The notes beneath the pieces are model-generated. The model did no database searches. It worked only from the letters and a program-made list of their open reading frames with translations, and was not told the DNA's origin. Shown here piece by piece: positions 50,717 to 62,791 of a DNA stretch of 64,000 nt (position 1 is its first letter; the number at the start of each line of letters is the position of its first letter). The DNA is from Tigriopus japonicus (lineage: Eukaryota > Arthropoda > Copepoda > Harpacticoida > Harpacticidae). The DNA lies in NCBI GenBank assembly GCA_010645155.1, contig CM021319.1:4372094-4436093 (forward strand). The letters are read 5' to 3'. The position numbers and the translations under genes were made by a program.

Positions 50717-50790
50717 GATTAACTCTCTTTACAGGGAACCCCATTCCTTGTAGCGGTATTGAAAAATCCGCCCCCCCCAAAAAATTATAT
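50717..50790. repeat. Short dispersed repeat ending in C-run and A-run
   Basis: TTAACTCTCTTTACAGGGAA followed by CCCCATTCCTTGTAGCGGTA and a C-run then A-run matches 46890-46940 and, in its second half, 20811-20867. These are three copies of the same short sequence in this window. Its nature is unknown. Confidence 0.55.
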
Positions 50791-51373
50791 TACAAGTATT
50801 TTTGTCCACCATTCTAGCTTCAAAGATTTAAGATTTCTCTTTGACATTTGTTTTTGAAGTAATGCCAAAAGTTTTTCAGTGAAAGACTGAAAGTGTGAAG
50901 AGGAATTTGTTCCAATTGCAGATTTTTCAGACCCAAAACACAATGTTTTACTACACTAATAACAATTCAACTTACAACCATTATTTAAATTTGATAATTT
51001 TTTAATGAAAACCCAAGAGCTATGAATGTTATATTAGTCTTTATGGTTTAATCAAAAAATTGATTTGAAACAGAAATGTCATGACTTCAAAGAGACTAGG
51101 ATATTTAAAGAACCATGGTTTCACTTGTTTTCGAGTTTTGTCATTATTATGAAATATTTCAACTTTGTGAACTTTGATTATTTGGGAAAATTAGTTTATA
51201 AAAAGGCAGAAGTTTTACTTTTTCACCTTTATGGCGCAAATCCTCAGATATTTGAGTTTGGGTAATACCAAGAAGCAATGAAATTCAGTGGTTCTTGGTA
51301 ATACCCAATGGCCAAATTTGTTACCAAATTCATGTCAAAATTACCTCAGAAATAAGTAATTTCCTAGCATCTA
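50791..51373. other. AT-rich spacer
   Basis: No gene, repeat or regulatory site is recognised here. The 66-codon frame at 51065-51265 has no known motif. Confidence 0.35.
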
Positions 51374-52070
51374 CGAGGTGGGGTGAAAAGTAACCTCCTT
51401 GACCGACAAAATGCAATCCTACAGCAAAATATACTTATAGTGCTTTGAAGTACGTTCATATTTAGACATACGTTTCAAATTTCAATGGAGTATTGCCCTT
51501 AATTTTGTTTTGACAACTCATTGATGACGACGTGTTTGGCATCATGTCGAAAATGGTTCAACACGGTTTTCATTTTGTCTTAAAACAATATTTTTTACTA
51601 AGTAAAATGGCGAAGGAAGCAAAAGAAAAGTTTGATAAATGTAATGAGATAAATGCTCCGTCAGATCATACCATTAAATATTAGTTTTGCCACTTTTGTG
51701 GTCTCCAAAACTTCACTACCGATCAAAGACGTTGTCGAAGGCCCTTGGAAACAATTACTTATGAAAATGAAAAAAGTTCAGTATAGTCTTAATGTTAGCT
51801 ACCAGCTCACGCACCTTCACTTTCCGGTCAGCCAGCCCCATTTTATGCACTTTTTTGACGTTTTCATCCGTAAAATCATCAGATTCATTTTCAGCATGAT
51901 GCCAAACACGTCAACATCAATCAGCTCTCAAAACAAAATGAAGGGCAATAATGCATTGATATTTGAAACTTATGCCTAAATATGAATGAACTACAAGGCA
52001 TTATAAGCATATTTTGCAGTAGGATTGCATTTTGTCGGTCAAGGAGGTTACTTTTCACCCCACCTAGTAG
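51374..52070 (+). mobile_element. Mariner-like relic with unusually long inverted arms
   Basis: The left end CTACGAGGTGGGGTGAAAAG and TAACCTCCTTGACCGACAAA is mirrored by TTTGTCGGTCAAGGAGGTTA and CTTTTCACCCCACCTAG at the right, and the match continues inward to about 51570 and 51880 (about 190 bp arms). The tip resembles the AGGTxxGxxxAxAAGTAA ends of mariner elements. The interior, plus strand from about 51610, has broken text like a mariner transposase N-terminus: EINAPSDHTIKY, a stop in place of Trp, FCHFCGLQNF, and ETITYENEKK after shifts. The catalytic DDD region is missing, so this is an internally deleted, immobile copy. Confidence 0.7.
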
Positions 52071-52601
52071 TAACACTGTTGTCAGAAAAGCTCTTTTTCC
52101 TTCCAAAACATGTTGATTGTTCATTTTCGATTCAAATGAGATGCATTTTTGAATTTCTTGGAGTTTAAAATGATATTTCTTGGTCTGAATGAAATGTTAT
52201 TGAACAACATAAGAAAAAAGATTGCTTTGGTCAAATAAAAGGCACCAAAGTCCCTTGTTTTTTTAAGATCTTGAAGGCATTGCTCTCAAAAAGCAATTTC
52301 ATAGCTCACATGCCACACTCTCAAATAGGTATATTTTCCGTGCATTTTGGCACTCAAAGGAATAACTTTTTACTGAATTATGTTTGCATAAAATCTTGTA
52401 CTTGCCAGCTTAACTACTAACTAGTTAAGTACTTAGCTTAGCTTGGTACTTAAGTCTTTCGACCGAAACTTTTCCTATTGCTCAAGAACCCTTTCAGTCC
52501 GTTCCTATTTTGGTGATAAAATTCACGAGTCGTTGTAAACGTATATTCTCGCATAAATGGAGCACCTGATAAACAAAATGGATAAGTTTCTCGGCATGGA
52601 A
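52071..52601. other. 3' flank of the sushi-like gene
   Basis: No gene is seen. A repeated TTAACTACTAACTAGTTAAG and TACTTAGCTTAGCTTGGTAC stretch lies at about 52410-52455. A clear AATAAA for the minus-strand gene was not found close to its stop. Confidence 0.35.
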
Positions 52602-55600
52602 TCACAAATTAACTACTTGAAACGGCCCAAAAGAACTCTCTCGATCTCTGACCGATCCAATTTGCGAGCGACCATTAAACGCAGACGAAGAGAAAGATGA
52701 GCCGACGAAGTCATTCGTGGGGGTTGGATCTTGCAAAGATTTTGTATCAAAGGCTTCAAATGACTGTCTCTGAGGGGTTTCGTTCCGACTCCTTACTTTT
52801 GAAGCAGTGGCACTTGGAAGAGAGGTTCTTAAAATTGACCGTTCCTCATTGGTGAGCTGAACACTTTGACCTTCTTGACCCCTTCTTCTGGCATCAATAC
52901 TTCCATCCGAACCGACTACAAATCTCCCTTGCGACAAGGGGATCCCACCATTTGAACTAGAAGGTATAACAGGTTGTTGAGGCTGGGCAGACACCTGAGG
53001 TTGTTGAGCTTGTTTGACTTGCTCCCTGGTTTGAACAGTCTGAGGTGAAGGCCTCGATTGTCTTGCCCTCAAGGGATTGAGCTTAGTGTTTTCTTGTCGA
53101 TTATCTGAAGATCGTGATGAAGCAAATGAAGGTAGCGGAGGGATGGGCGCCTGGGCGATGTTGCTATCTTGAGCTTGGTTGCCGAGTTGTGATTGAGTTG
53201 GAATGTTGCGAAACTGAAGGCCACTTTCTGGCAAATTTCTAGAGGCTGCTGCAGCCTGTGCTTGAGCAGGGACAAAGCCAGAAAATTGAGGTGATCTTTG
53301 ACCGGTGGTTCCGGAAAACTGCTTTGAATTTTGGATACTCTCGAAATTACTAAAACCATTGAAATCTGGGGAGCTGAAAGATCGGGGTTGTTGTTGTTGT
53401 TGCTGCTGTTGTTGCGTTTGAAATTGACCCCCTGAGATGCGTTGGGAATTGGCCGCAAGGTTCTGATTTTGCAATCGAGGACTAATTGGCCTGGACGGCT
53501 GTTGAGGTTGCAAAAAGGGGCTAGAACTAGTGACCGAGGTTCCAAAAGATTTTGTTCCAGCAAAAGTTGGCCTAGGTGCTGTATCAGTTGGGTCGAGTTG
53601 GGCTGTGGGATCAACGGGCAATCTTTGAATCGATCCTTCGATTGGTCTTTTCCTTGCAGCTCCATTCGGTCCTGGGCAAGGGTTGCAGCCATCTTGGGTT
53701 TCTCTGATATCGCCCAAACAAGTAGGGTAAGGGAGCCAAGTTCCATCAATTGTGCATGTAGAATTGATCGAGGGTCCATTAGGGCAAGGAAATTCGCAAC
53801 CTTGACCTAAATATCCTTGAGAACAATAACCAGAAATTCCTGGACACACTCCAGGGATTTGTCTATCATCGCCAGGTTCGTGCTCTATGCAACGTGGAAC
53901 ATCTGTCCAAGTCAAATCATCCTAAAAAAATAATCAAAAAGATATTTTTCTTAAGGAGATTTACATGATTTTTTGTTTTGTCATATACACGTTATAGCCG
54001 TGTGTGTAGACAGATCAAGTGAGCGTTTTGAATCATACTGCTAGCGGTAAAACGCTCGCCCATTTTGGCAAATTCAAGTCATTTCTATTTGCCATCTTTT
54101 CAAAGAGTCAAGGTGTGTGGAAACGATCGGCCTTTCTCGTAAGAATTGGGTCAGTAGTATGCAACATTCATTTTCAGGATGCTTAAGTAAAAAGCACTTA
54201 AACCAGCATTATCCTTTTGCAAAAGTAAGATTTAACACTGATCCAAACAATGATTTAAATGTGCTCATTTGTACAGTGGGTTCCAAAGATACATTCCAAT
54301 ATCTCACAACGTTATCCATAGAGAGAAATGAAGTAGTATTCAATGTTTGTTTCAGGTAATGTGCGATTGGTAAGTTTGGCATTCATTTAAGTCGAACTAC
54401 TTGAAATGTATTTTGGTCAAAAATATGTTTTGGGCAAAGTCAATCATATTTTTCGCACTACATTAAAATGAACGGATTTAACTGAAGGAACACCTATTGT
54501 TCAACAGAATGTAAAAAATTGTCAATTCTTTATTTAATTAATAGTTAATACACTAGTGGCGTGCAATTTATGACATTGGCAACTTAGCATACGTTAGAAC
54601 GTAATAAGTAGTTTTTGCCAATATATTTGATCAAGTAACATTTCTTTTGGACCAAGAAATCACAAACATAAATCTAGAGTTCTGGATCAGAAATGAAGAA
54701 AAACAACTCATAAAGAGGCAAAGATAATATACAAAAAATCTAACACAATGCACAATTTTTGTTGTTCCTACGATGTGGTCAAAAGATCTTTTGTAATATC
54801 CAAATACGTTCTACATTTGCTACCAAGTGCATTTTTTTGCCACCGAGCTACCGAGTGATGAAATTTCATGCTTTCGTGGATCATCAAAGTATACCTTACA
54901 TTTTGAAATGACATTGGGTATTTTCGGAAAAGGGATTCAGGAGAAAAGAGCTCCTCATTTTGGGAAAAAAACAGGGACTAAAATCCGTTCATTTTTTTAG
55001 AATGGGACGACTGAAGCCTTGTTTGTGCAAAACTTACTTGGCAAAGTGGAACATTTGGTCTTCCTCTTGAGCACACGACAACACAGGTGTGGCCTGGAAA
55101 TGATTCGGAGCAAAATCCAGGAAACCCAGGACAGGTATTGGATTGACTATCGACCAATGCGGCTGTAACACATTCAAGATGATTTTACTCATTACTGAAT
55201 CCCACAGTTGGATGTGCTAACATTTTTAAAAGCAAAACGAGCTATCTTAATTTCAGTTACGTTTGATTTTCTGAACAATGTGATTCAATAACAAGCGTCA
55301 CATATGAAGTGTTGAGTTCCCTCGACTTTCAAATGAATTGATGACTCAGCCAGAACTATGGAAGATTTTAATCAACGATTCGAAAAAGAATTTAACGCCA
55401 AAGAAGGCAACTTCAATTATAACCTTTTGTACTTGCCAGTGATCGTCGATGTGGACATCTAAATCATTTGGAGAGCAAGGGAATTAGGGGGACCACAAAA
55501 TTTTAGCTAAATGATAATGCTCGTTCCACATAATTGCATTTTACAGCTTACGCAGATTTGAAAGTAATTTAAGCATACTTCATTAAGAGTTAGTTTTAAG

Positions 55601-56152
55601 AAACGGAAAAGTCAAAAACGTTGCAGTAGACTATTTCTAACTAATTTTGATGTTGAAAATAATTGCAACATATGTTGGTATTGTATTGTAAGACACTTTA
55701 AAGAAAATACTCCAAACACTTCATTCTCATTAAACACCATAGGAGATTGCTTCAAACCGTCCATTTTCTAGCAATCCATGATTGATTAAACAAATATTAT
55801 GGCATTCTAAGACTACGCTTGAACCTATTGTGCCTTGAACATTGCAGATGCTTCAGGGGTTAGAATGGAGCAGAAATAATCCAGATAAATGCGTCTGGTT
55901 AGAGGCAAATGAGATTCGTTGGAAGGATATTGTAAGCACGTACTGAATAGCGCAAAAATGTCTAAATTAAAGTGGATGTTTCTTTTTAAACTAAGAACCA
56001 CTAAGAGGTGTTTTTTCTTTCTGTGGGATTTGAAGCCTTGGATCAGCATTTGAGAATCTTGTGTTGAAAAATATTTTAGGTTGTGCGAACGTACCCATAT
56101 TAAAAGATATCACCAAGGTAATTACAAGAGACTTCACCATTTTTACGGCCAT
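52602..56152 (-). CDS. Secreted protein with cysteine-rich sushi-like modules and Gln-rich tail
   Basis: Three minus-strand exons join in phase: 56152-56095, 55162-55038, 53921-52602 (500 residues). Exon 1 plus the start of exon 2 encode a signal peptide (MAVKMVKSLVITLVISFNMA). Next come two cysteine-rich units: NTCPGFPGFC...CVVVCSRG...LCQDDLTWTDVPRC, and GVCPGISGYCSQGYLGQGCE, FPCPNGPSINSTCTIDGTWL, PYPTC. The spacing and the terminal 'GxW...P.C' pattern resemble complement-control (sushi) modules. The remaining 330 residues are low complexity, rich in Gln, Ser, Pro and Arg, with a polyglutamine run. Likely an extracellular matrix or immune-type protein; its partner is unknown. An in-frame ATG upstream at 56209 is a less likely start because it displaces the signal peptide. 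Confidence 0.78.
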
Positions 56153-57204
56153 GGCTTCAGAATGATTCTTTAAGAGCCGAGTTCCGTTGGTAAGAACTTC
56201 TCGAGACAAAACGGCAAAGGCAACTGAACTTACAGAACAAGGGTCTCACTTGCCAAATGCCCTTCAAAGAACTACTATTGCTTCAACGATTGCAACAACA
56301 ACAGCAAAACCCGGACGTACCAAGGCACAACCAAACAACAATGGCAGCATACCTTGGTACAACTCCTCCTCTTTCTTCTCCTTCTCTTCGCCATCTTCAT
56401 GATTTTCGATGGGTTTTCATTCTTCTTTTGTACGTGCATAGGGTACAGTAGACACTTTTGAAAGGCAATGCGCTTCAAAGTCATTGGCACGACGAAGCGT
56501 CAACGCCGATGAACCAATCTGATCAGCCCTCCTCCTCCTCCTCCTACTCCTTGTCGATCCTATATAGCAATCAAACGAACCAAAGAACGCAATATATGAT
56601 TAGTTCGAGTATTACTTGTCGTGATCGTGCGTAGGGGTGGTTTTAGTCTTTATGAAATGAAACCGAAGGTGTGGAGGATGGATGAGTGAATGGCTGGTTC
56701 GCTAGCATCCTCTTCTCGCTTTTAAAGGATGATTCACACAATCGCCCACCTCAAACCATGCCTGTGGTTGTATTGGGAAAAAGACAGATGATTGTTTGGA
56801 GAGCTAATCACGGCCCGAAATGCCCCTTTTTGTTCCGTAATTGTGCGAGTTAATTGGGTTAAACAGAATCAATTTCGAAAAAACATTAATGCTTGTGGTT
56901 TCCGCTCTTTACTTGCCAACAAAGACTTCATTGAACCCAACGTTGTTTGAAGCATTGTTCCACTAAAAACTCGGTTCGAAAACGTCACTTCGTTTTGCAA
57001 GCTTTACGTGCGTGCTTTTGCAAAATTGCTTACGCATTTGATAAATGGAACATCACAAAGTATGTCTGCAACTTCTACCTGAGAATGTCTGGAAGCCTCA
57101 AGTGCAGATATTTCGCTAAACAGGCTGTATTTGCTTGAGTTTGCGTAAGAAAGTCGGCAATAAAAGAAAACAAAAAAGGCGACACGAGTAAGGTCAAAAG
57201 ACAA
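56153..57204. other. Spacer between the sushi-like gene and RBBP6
   Basis: A (CCT)n tract (about 56528-56548) and CCTATATAGCAA (about 56559-56571; TATATAGG on the minus strand) lie upstream of the sushi-like gene. The latter could be a TATA box only if there is a long 5' untranslated region. No additional gene is supported. Confidence 0.35.
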
Positions 57205-57210
57205 TTTATT
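57205..57210 (-). terminator. Polyadenylation signal of RBBP6
   Basis: TTTATT on the plus strand, AATAAA on the minus strand, 124 bp after the RBBP6 stop codon. Confidence 0.55.
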
Positions 57211-57333
57211 TTGAGAGCTCATCGCAGCAATATGCGAGCAAATGGAATTTAAATAATACGTATCACAAAATATACTGAATAAGAGGTGCTTCTCCGACAA
57301 TTGGAGCTAATCGCTTGGATGATATCGTTCAAA

Positions 57334-60300
57334 CTATTCTGAATCACCCTCATAATCTGGTTCGAAGTTGGCCTCATCCTCAAATCGAGACCGATTTCTC
57401 TCTAAACGTGCATTTTTGCGACTGTCTCGAAGAGGAGATAGGGTCTGATCGTTTCCATCTTGTTCGTTCTTAACCGATTCTCTCTGTTTGAAAGACTGCT
57501 TGGTCTCCTCGTCTTTCGGGTCTCTTCTTTTATCGCGCAATTTTGTGATGGGCTGATTTGACCTTGATTTCGATTCATCTCGTCGTCGTCGTCGTTCAGG
57601 AGAGTGGCGCGATGATTTTCCATTGCTGTTCAAGTTCCTCGCAGATTTGGAGCTGAAGAATTGAATACATTCAAGAATCACGTTAGTTGGCAAGAAACAT
57701 AGACGACTGACATGAAATGACTAGCCAACGGACTTGGGAATGCCTTGCATGTGAGTGAACACTAAATTTACAAAAAACGAATGCTAAATGAGAGATTCTT
57801 ATCATTAGAACTTCCTACCTGCGAATGCTGCTTTTGGGCGATTCTCTTCGTCGAGGGGGTGGCGATGCTGCTTTACCGCTCTTGGACGAGCTCTTTTCAG
57901 TTTCCCGACGCGATCGTGAGCTTTCCATGTCCGCAGACGAACGCTTATGTGGCCGCACTAAGGGGGGCTCCTCTCGAGCTTTTCGACCGCCCTCGTGGAG
58001 ATCCCTGGAGCCAGTTCGTTGTCTGGTCGGCTCCCATCGCTCTGGGGATCGAGTTTTTCTTGAGGCACTTCCTTCTTGGACTCCTCGACTGCCTCGAGAG
58101 GAACTCGATTCTGGCTTCTTGGCTGGGATCGGTCCCAGACGATCTTTGACGGACTTCCTTCGGGGAGGTTCGTCTAAGATCTTGGTGCCGCTCAATTCCA
58201 TGAGCTTACTTGCTATCACAGGTGATAAGGACCTTTGCGGACGATCCCGAGTTGGTTCCCTGCGTCCCCGACTTCGACTTGGAGACCTGGCAATGGTCAC
58301 TTTGATGTTGTCATAATCATGAATTGCCGGGGGTGTCCTTTCACTCGGAGGAGATGGCGATCGGTCGGAATGAGTTTCCCCGATTTTCTGCCGGAGCAGC
58401 ATGAGTTCTTTTTTCAGTTCTGCGTACTTCTTTTCTTTCTTTTTCTTCTTCTTCTTTTTGGAGCCATCGTCAGAGTCTGAGCCGGAATGGTGGCCTTTAG
58501 ATTTCTTTTTGGTTTTCTTCTTTTTCTTTTTCTTCTTGGATGACTTATCTTCATCTGATTTGTCCCCTGTCATAGCATCCTCGTCTTCTTCTTCCTCCTC
58601 ATCCTCATTTGTGGCACTCACGGGGGGTTCCAAATCGCCATCTTTTGGCTTGGTTTTCAACAAGGCGCGCAAGTCACTTCTGGGGTCCTCTTTTCCTTCG
58701 TCATCGTCGGTGTGAACCAAGTCCCATTTTGATGTGGGATCTTCCATCTTGTCCTCGAGTTCGCCTTCGCTAATAGGATCTGACAAGCCTTCAATCTTGG
58801 TGCTTATCGCTAACGCATCATTCTCTGGAGGAATTTGCTGATCGTCACCAACCTCGCTTTTCGCAGGCTTTTCTCGAGACTCGACGTGTTTTGGCGATAT
58901 CTTATGGGCATCCGGATCCTTGGTCGTCTCCGAGTGATCTTCAATGTTGTTTGAATCAATATCATCTTTTGACTTGGATTTAATCTTTTTGGCCTTTTTC
59001 TTTTTTTTCTTGGAAGAATTTTCCACATCAGACTCTTCCCCAGAATCAGCCTTTCTTTTCCTCTTCTTTTTGTCTTTTCTCTTTCGGTCCCCGTCTTCGG
59101 ATTCTTCCTTGGGCAATTCTGATGGCTGCATGGGCTCATCAGTATGATGTCGAAAATGATCTCGCTCGGCAAGAGCGGTTCTCTCGGCAGAGGGATAATC
59201 GGATCGGTTGCTATTGCTTGGTATTTTTTGGTGATCTCGACGATCTCGACTGCTTTCACGAATAGGTTCTTCATAACGACGCTCACGATCATCGCGATCA
59301 TGGGATCTGCGTGATTGCTCCGGCATTCGGCTGGACCTGTAGCGTTCAGCCTCAAATCGTCTGTCTACATCCATCATATCAGGTCTTCCACGGGGATAAT
59401 CTCGGAGGTCTCTGTCATCGGGAAAATGATGCCTTCTTCCGCCTCTTTCATCTCGATACTGTTCGTCCCTTGGGCGTTCCTGTCGGCGATGTAAAGAGTG
59501 TTCATATCTGGCGCGATCGTCTCTCAAATGCTCTGGTAAATGATGACTTCGATAAGCCAAATCGTGTTCTGGTTCTGGGCTGAGACTTGGCGTTCGATTG
59601 TCGTGGCTTTGAGAACGTCGAAGGCGAGATGCTAGTTGAGGATCCTCATGATCTCGGCCTGCTCGCTTGGACTCGTGCGGAGAGCGATAACGGGAGGGAA
59701 CCTTGCGATCACTTTGACGTTCTCTATGGCGGGGCTCTCTGCGATCCCGAGAATCATATGTACGTTTGTAAGAACTTCCACGAGGAGAAGACCGAGCTCG
59801 ATCATGCGACGGGGATTTCTGACGCATTGGTTCTCGGGAAGAGCGATGATCCGGGCTATATTGTCGATCACGTGATGGAAGTCGATGTGGTGGAGTTCGT
59901 GGACCGTCCGGCGCTACCCCCATACCGGGTGATCTGGGACTTCGGGTGCCAGGGGCTGGTGGGGTGTTGCCTGAATTCATGAGAGGGGGTGGGGTGCGAG
60001 GTCCACGAGGTGATCGTTTCAATAATTCTCTATGGGGACTCCTCGGGGACACGGGTGACCTCCTTCCGGGGGATCTTGAGCGTGGAGGGCTGCGTGCCAG
60101 ATAGGGAGACCTTGGTCTGGATCCATACCCTGGTGAGTGAGCACGGCGATAGTGAGATGGAGGGGACGGAGGTCGACGAGAATAACGGTGAGACGAACGC
60201 ACGGAAGAACCGTATCGTCCTGGCGAATAAGAGCGAGGCGAGTTGCGAAGCCTGCCTTTTTGACGATCTTTCCGCTCCATGATGGCTTCAAAGGCGGCCA

Positions 60301-62791
60301 AGGGGTCGACAATGTAGCCATTTTCTTTTTCAATCCGTCCGCCTCCACCTCTTCCACGGTGCATACCGTGTCCATGCCGGCTAGGATACTGATATTGAGA
60401 CTGTCCGTGGTAACCGGGAGCTGATGTGTAATGTGCGCCTTGAACCGGGTAGAGCGCAGGTACGGCGGTTGAGGATGGCAACTCAAACCCAGGTGGCGGC
60501 AGGGATGTATCCGGCAAAGGTACAGCCCTGGATTTGGGTTGCTCTTCTAACGGAGTTTCCGAGGGACTTCGGCGTCTTCGGGGAGATCGCGAAGCTGATC
60601 TGACCACGGCTGCTTGGGCTGATGGACTCGTGATTGCTGTCCCCTCAATGGTTACGGATTCAGCGGGCACATCGTTCGGTGTGATGGTTGGAGTGTGATT
60701 TGGGGAGGTACGTTCGGTTTCAAGAGGAGTTCCGGGAGATTTTGTTTCGGGATCGAAGCCAGGAACAAGAGCCTCAGACTCCATTGGAGTCGATTGAGGC
60801 GAAGGACCACCTGAGGACATACCAGGGGACATTCCATAGACAGGCGAGGGTTTCAATCCGGCAACCGTATCAAAATCGTTTTGCCCAGGAAGCTTGATGT
60901 CCGGAAGAGTGGGTTTCACTAAAGACTCGGGCACATTCCGCTTCAAGTTCGAGGTTGGTCCCATCGAGTTTTTGAACTTATTCACTTTGTCCCGTTTTCC
61001 TCTCCATGGAATGAGCTCATCCGGCGAGTTTTTGGGTTCTCCGCACACCGGACAAGTATTTTCTTCGGATTCAATCAGGGCATTTCGCGCACATTCATCG
61101 CACATTTCGCAAGCACACTCTGGCATCATTATGCAGTCCCTTAGAAGATCTTTACACACTGGACAAATAAGATCGGACGGGATTTCAACCTTCGGAGTTT
61201 CCATTTGATTCGCGTCTTCGTTCTCCCACATGGGCTTGTCAATTTTCTTCTCCACGTAAGCTCGTTCTTCGAGTTCATTAACCATGAACAAACCTAGAGG
61301 ATGAAAAAGTTAGAGTTTTTAATATGTGTTGATGGATGAACGAACACGTGTCACAAAACATTCAAATAACACTTTAAGGTACGGTTAGCAAAATTAATGA
61401 TTCTTTTTTAACTTGCTAGTTTATTTCTTGAACTTGCGAAATCACTTCAACTTAATTTGAATGTTTACAACAAGCTGGCAGTATTCTCTGTCTTAATCTT
61501 GCTTGGCCATTTTCATTTCCGACTGATTCATGCAAATAGGATTAAATTGTTGTTGCATGGATATCGTCACAAGTCGTTATTTAGCCGGCATTGACTGCGA
61601 CTGATTGATAGGAAACCCAGTTGTGAAAACCAAGCTTCAAGCTACTTAGTAGACTCGAATAGGCCCGACATATTGTTTCAGTTACTCGTGATCCCTTTAT
61701 GATTGAAACACAAGAAACTCATGAATATGAGTTCAATAACATTTCAAGGAAAATTTTTCACTAACAACCAAGTTGTATAACTGACTTGTATATAACTTTG
61801 TGGTTGCATTTGTAACAACTTTTTATAACTCAAGTCATTCCTTATCGTTCTTCTGGATTTGATGAGTTGCCTACAGTGTCATTTTTCTCTTTCATTTATA
61901 TTTCGTCAGTATCATAGAACGTACAAATTATTTACGTAAATTTGTCATCACTTTTTGGACACGATTTGTTCATCAAGATTTGCGGAATTATAATGGTCAA
62001 AGAAGCGTTAAAGAGATCTCTGGGGATTCACACTTGTCATCTGTCGCATCCATCATTAATTGCCCATGGCAATACGCTTGGATGTGAATCTTAATTAAGA
62101 TTGACAGGACGCTGTGTATGTTTGACGGCACCCACAAACCACTCTGTTCAAATTTCTGGTCTGGCTTACCTTGGGGGTTGATCTTGGCACCAGGCGTGTC
62201 TTTGAGGGCGGGTTTAAGGAAGCTCCTGGGTATTCCCGTGGTTCGTTTCAATTCGCTACCCAAGAAACCCGTCTTCGTGTTGGGACACTCGCTGACCCAA
62301 TGGCCTGGCAGATTACACTTGATGCATCGGTATGTGGCGGGTGGGAACTTGCTCGGATAGTTGGCTCGTCCGCGCAATTTGAGCCAATTCTTCTGGTCGT
62401 ACATCTCGGTGGAGTTTGACATCATGGCACTCAGCTTGTCTTCTTCGGAGCGATCGTCACCCGCGCTACTGGAAAAACTGAGGGCGGACCCACTCCCGAC
62501 GTTGGAGTTCATTTGCGGGGCTAGCTTCTCTTCTTCCCACACCTTCTGATGACCCGCGGGCAAAGGTCGTCGGACGATGATCAGGGTCGAGTTCTTGGGG
62601 ATGAGCATGTCTTCGGATTCGAAAGGCTTGTTGTCTTGTTGATTGATGACTTCCAGATCGAAGTCGGTGACCCGTCCCAAACGCTTAAGACGGACGATGG
62701 CCCGCTTGAGGTCCAGCACCGAAATGTGAAACCCGTCGCAAGGCAACGCCGTGTGTTCCAAGTCATTTTTGAACTTGAACCGGACAGACAT
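57334..62791 (-). CDS. RBBP6: RBBP6/SNAMA: DWNN domain, CCHC zinc knuckle and RING E3 ligase
   Basis: Three minus-strand exons join in phase: 62791-62170, 61293-57819, 57652-57334 (1471 residues). Residues 1-76 are a DWNN ubiquitin-like domain (MSVRFKFKNDLEHTALPCDG, LIPKNSTLIIVRRPLP). A CCHC knuckle lies at 156-169 (CIKCNLPGHWVSEC). The RING/U-box-like finger lies at 251-291 (ICPVCKDLLRDCIMMPECAC, CDECARNALIES, TCPVC). A long Pro/Ser/Arg-rich and RS-type region follows, then lysine-rich tracts, as in animal RBBP6. The protein is known in animals as a ubiquitin ligase binding p53 and Rb and, with yeast Mpe1, as a subunit of the pre-mRNA 3' cleavage and polyadenylation machinery in the nucleus. 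Insect SNAMA has the same order of domains. All zinc ligands needed are present. Confidence 0.96.
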
